A stretch of 64,000 bases of DNA from Astrocystis sublimbata (taxonomy: Eukaryota; Ascomycota; Sordariomycetes; Xylariales; Xylariaceae): contig JAJNNY010000024.1 of assembly GCA_022453515.1 (NCBI GenBank), positions 372,001-436,000 of the forward strand, read 5' to 3'. The notes beneath the pieces were generated by a model. That model was not told the DNA's origin and did not search any database. It saw nothing but the letters and a program-made list of their open reading frames with translations. The number at the start of each line of letters is the position of its first letter. The stretch's first letter is position 1. Position numbers and translations under genes: made by a program. Positions 62,802 to 64,000 of the stretch are shown piece after piece.

Positions 62802-63752
62802 TCACCTCCTCCTCCTCTTCCCTAACGCGCCTCCACCTCTCCCTCTCCCTCCACCTGCCTCTATACTCGCAATATCTCTCTTCCCCAACTTTAGCATGCC
62901 TCCATTCATCCTGCCCACAGCAGGGGCATCAATAGCCGACAACGCCCCCTTCCTGTTGCCCGTTCCTTTCTGCTTACCGCCTGCTAGCACACCACCAGGT
63001 CGCTCGAGAACGATGCCGTTTTCCTTGGCCTCACGCCGCCGCCTCGTCTCGCGGTCTTCGGCAGCTGCGTTGATGCCCTTCCGGTGCGACATGGGCATCT
63101 TCTCCTGCTTGTAGATGGACTTCTTCGACCCCAGCGCGGCAAGCCGCAGGTCCGTGGCCAAGTGTCTGTTGCGCCCCACGTGCTCCGTCGCATCGCCTGG
63201 GTCTTCTCCCCCCCTTCCACTGTGGCTGTTCTTGGCCGCGGCGGACGAGAAGAGGTGGCTCTCGGACAGCAGGCGCTGCAGCGCGAGATCGTTCCTCAGC
63301 AATGAAGGCGCGTCTTCGTCGGCTGTGCTGCTTGTTTTCCCCTTCTTGTTTGTAGATGATGACGACGATGCTGAGGGGTCGTTGGGAACGGGCGGCCGCG
63401 AGGAGAGCCAGGCGCGGCTCTCGCGCTTGTCGATGGTTTTGATGGTGGTGGTGTATGCGTCGGTGTGGGCTACGACTTCGACTTCGACGACGTCGTGGTC
63501 GCCGTCTTCCCCTTCATCTTCTGATAAGCCTCCCCAGGAGCCATCATCGTCCGAACCTTCGGGCTCGGACTCGGATGTGCGCGCGTCCTCGATCTCGGGT
63601 GCGGGTGTTGGTTGCGCAGTGGCAGGGACCAAGGGTTTGAACTGGGCCTCGAAGAACTTGGCTAGTTTCGCCTGAGCTTCTTCTGCGGGTATAGACGGCC
63701 CATCCGTGGCTTTCTGGGTGCGCGATTTGCGCTTCCCTAGGACCGTTGTCAT
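62802..63752 (-). CDS. FAF1: FAF1-like 40S ribosome assembly factor
   Basis: Intronless protein of 316 residues related to yeast Faf1, a nucleolar factor for pre-rRNA processing at early sites and 40S subunit assembly. The start MTTVLGKRKSRTQ is typical. An acidic middle (SDDDGSWGGLSEDEGEDGD) is followed by the conserved basic part (LRLAALGSKKSIYKQEKMPMSHRKGI, seen as SKKSIYKQEKMPMSHRKG) and a C-terminal KLGKRDI segment with an RG-rich, basic end (GGGRGRGGGALGKRRRR). Length matches the family. The divergent promoter side carries dense GGTACC motifs. Confidence 0.86.
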   Translation of the reverse strand: MTTVLGKRKSRTQKATDGPSIPAEEAQAKLAKFFEAQFKPLVPATAQPTPAPEIEDARTSESEPEGSDDDGSWGGLSEDEGEDGDHDVVEVEVVAHTDAYTTTIKTIDKRESRAWLSSRPPVPNDPSASSSSSTNKKGKTSSTADEDAPSLLRNDLALQRLLSESHLFSSAAAKNSHSGRGGEDPGDATEHVGRNRHLATDLRLAALGSKKSIYKQEKMPMSHRKGINAAAEDRETRRRREAKENGIVLERPGGVLAGGKQKGTGNRKGALSAIDAPAVGRMNGGMLKLGKRDIASIEAGGGRGRGGGALGKRRRR

Positions 63753-63794
63753 TGTGCTGATATGGTTGAACTGTGACTCTCGCTCGGCGAGCTG

Positions 63795-63905
63795 AATAGT
63801 AAGGGAGGGTACCTAAAACCTAAGGATGGAGGTACCTCTAGGTGGCTATCTAGAAAATTATGTGGAGAACCTGTAGATACCTACCTAGGTAGGTAGGTAC
63901 CTAGC
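63795..63905. repeat. cluster of TAGGTACC-like palindromic motifs upstream of FAF1
   Basis: GGGTACCTAAAACC, GGAGGTACCTCTAGG and an uninterrupted ACCTACCTAGGTAGGTAGG core, 50-150 bp upstream of the FAF1 start. Confidence 0.65.
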
Positions 63906-64000
63906 CGAGCTAGCTTGAGTACTTCCAAGCGTAGCCTTGCAGGACCCGCTCATAATGTCCAATCAAATGCTCCAATCACTCACAGCCCACGGAAGCGCCC

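Noticed and set aside
62665..63675. Plus-strand frames opposite FAF1
   Set aside because: Mirror of a low-complexity acidic/basic coding sequence; no family resemblance.

Overview
The window is nuclear DNA of a filamentous ascomycete (Pezizomycotina, most likely Sordariomycetes). Genes are split by short GT-AG introns, mostly 45-95 nt. The gene set is typically fungal: Sin1/AVO1 of TORC2, a PKA catalytic subunit with a long N-terminal extension, the chitin synthase chaperone CHS7, a KTR-type mannosyltransferase, an LMBR1-like protein and the ribosome-assembly factor FAF1. Intergenic DNA is long and carries microsatellites and many copies of a TAGGTACCTA-like palindrome.

Layout: the 3' part of SIN1 (1-2428, +); a cytochrome P450 (3190-5164, -); a gene-poor block with a probable solo LTR and a decayed gene fragment (5165-9692); a Ser/Thr-rich GPI-type surface protein (9693-10422, +); an LMBR1-like membrane protein (11885-14076, -); an Emp47/VIP36-type lectin (14912-16036, +); PKA catalytic subunit (18528-20157, +); a CorA-like membrane protein (21562-23932, +). 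Next comes a metabolic block: an O-acetylhomoserine (thiol)-lyase-like PLP enzyme (24890-26743, -), a nitrilase (27784-29481, -), an aspartate kinase (32991-34993, +), a short-chain dehydrogenase (35501-36764, +), a small one-TM protein (37019-37576, -) and a TAP-like alpha/beta hydrolase (39392-41554, +). Then a Cys-rich one-TM protein (43785-44861, +), a gene fragment (45375-45712, -), a divergent kinase-like gene (46664-48669, +), CHS7 (50115-51263, +), a DUF4604 protein (52295-52969, -), a secreted sorbosone-dehydrogenase-like protein (53559-54999, -), the mannosyltransferase (57517-59279, +), tRNA-Val(AAC) (59963-60036, -), a decayed DUF7924-type gene (60529-62132, -) and FAF1 (62802-63752, -).

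Housekeeping secretory and cell-wall genes (lectin, CHS7, mannosyltransferase, GPI protein) are scattered and show no common plan. The aspartate kinase and the PLP lyase act on the aspartate-homoserine route. With the nitrilase and the dehydrogenase beside them they could form a small specialised amino-acid pathway; this is inference.

The most interesting signal is a family of four related introns of 132-159 nt in three unrelated genes (CorA-like, TAP-like hydrolase, kinase-like). They share blocks of sequence, and three of them share an internal inverted repeat. They look like introner-like elements, i.e. introns that multiply. All exon models were read by eye from splice signals and reading phase; no search or alignment program was run.
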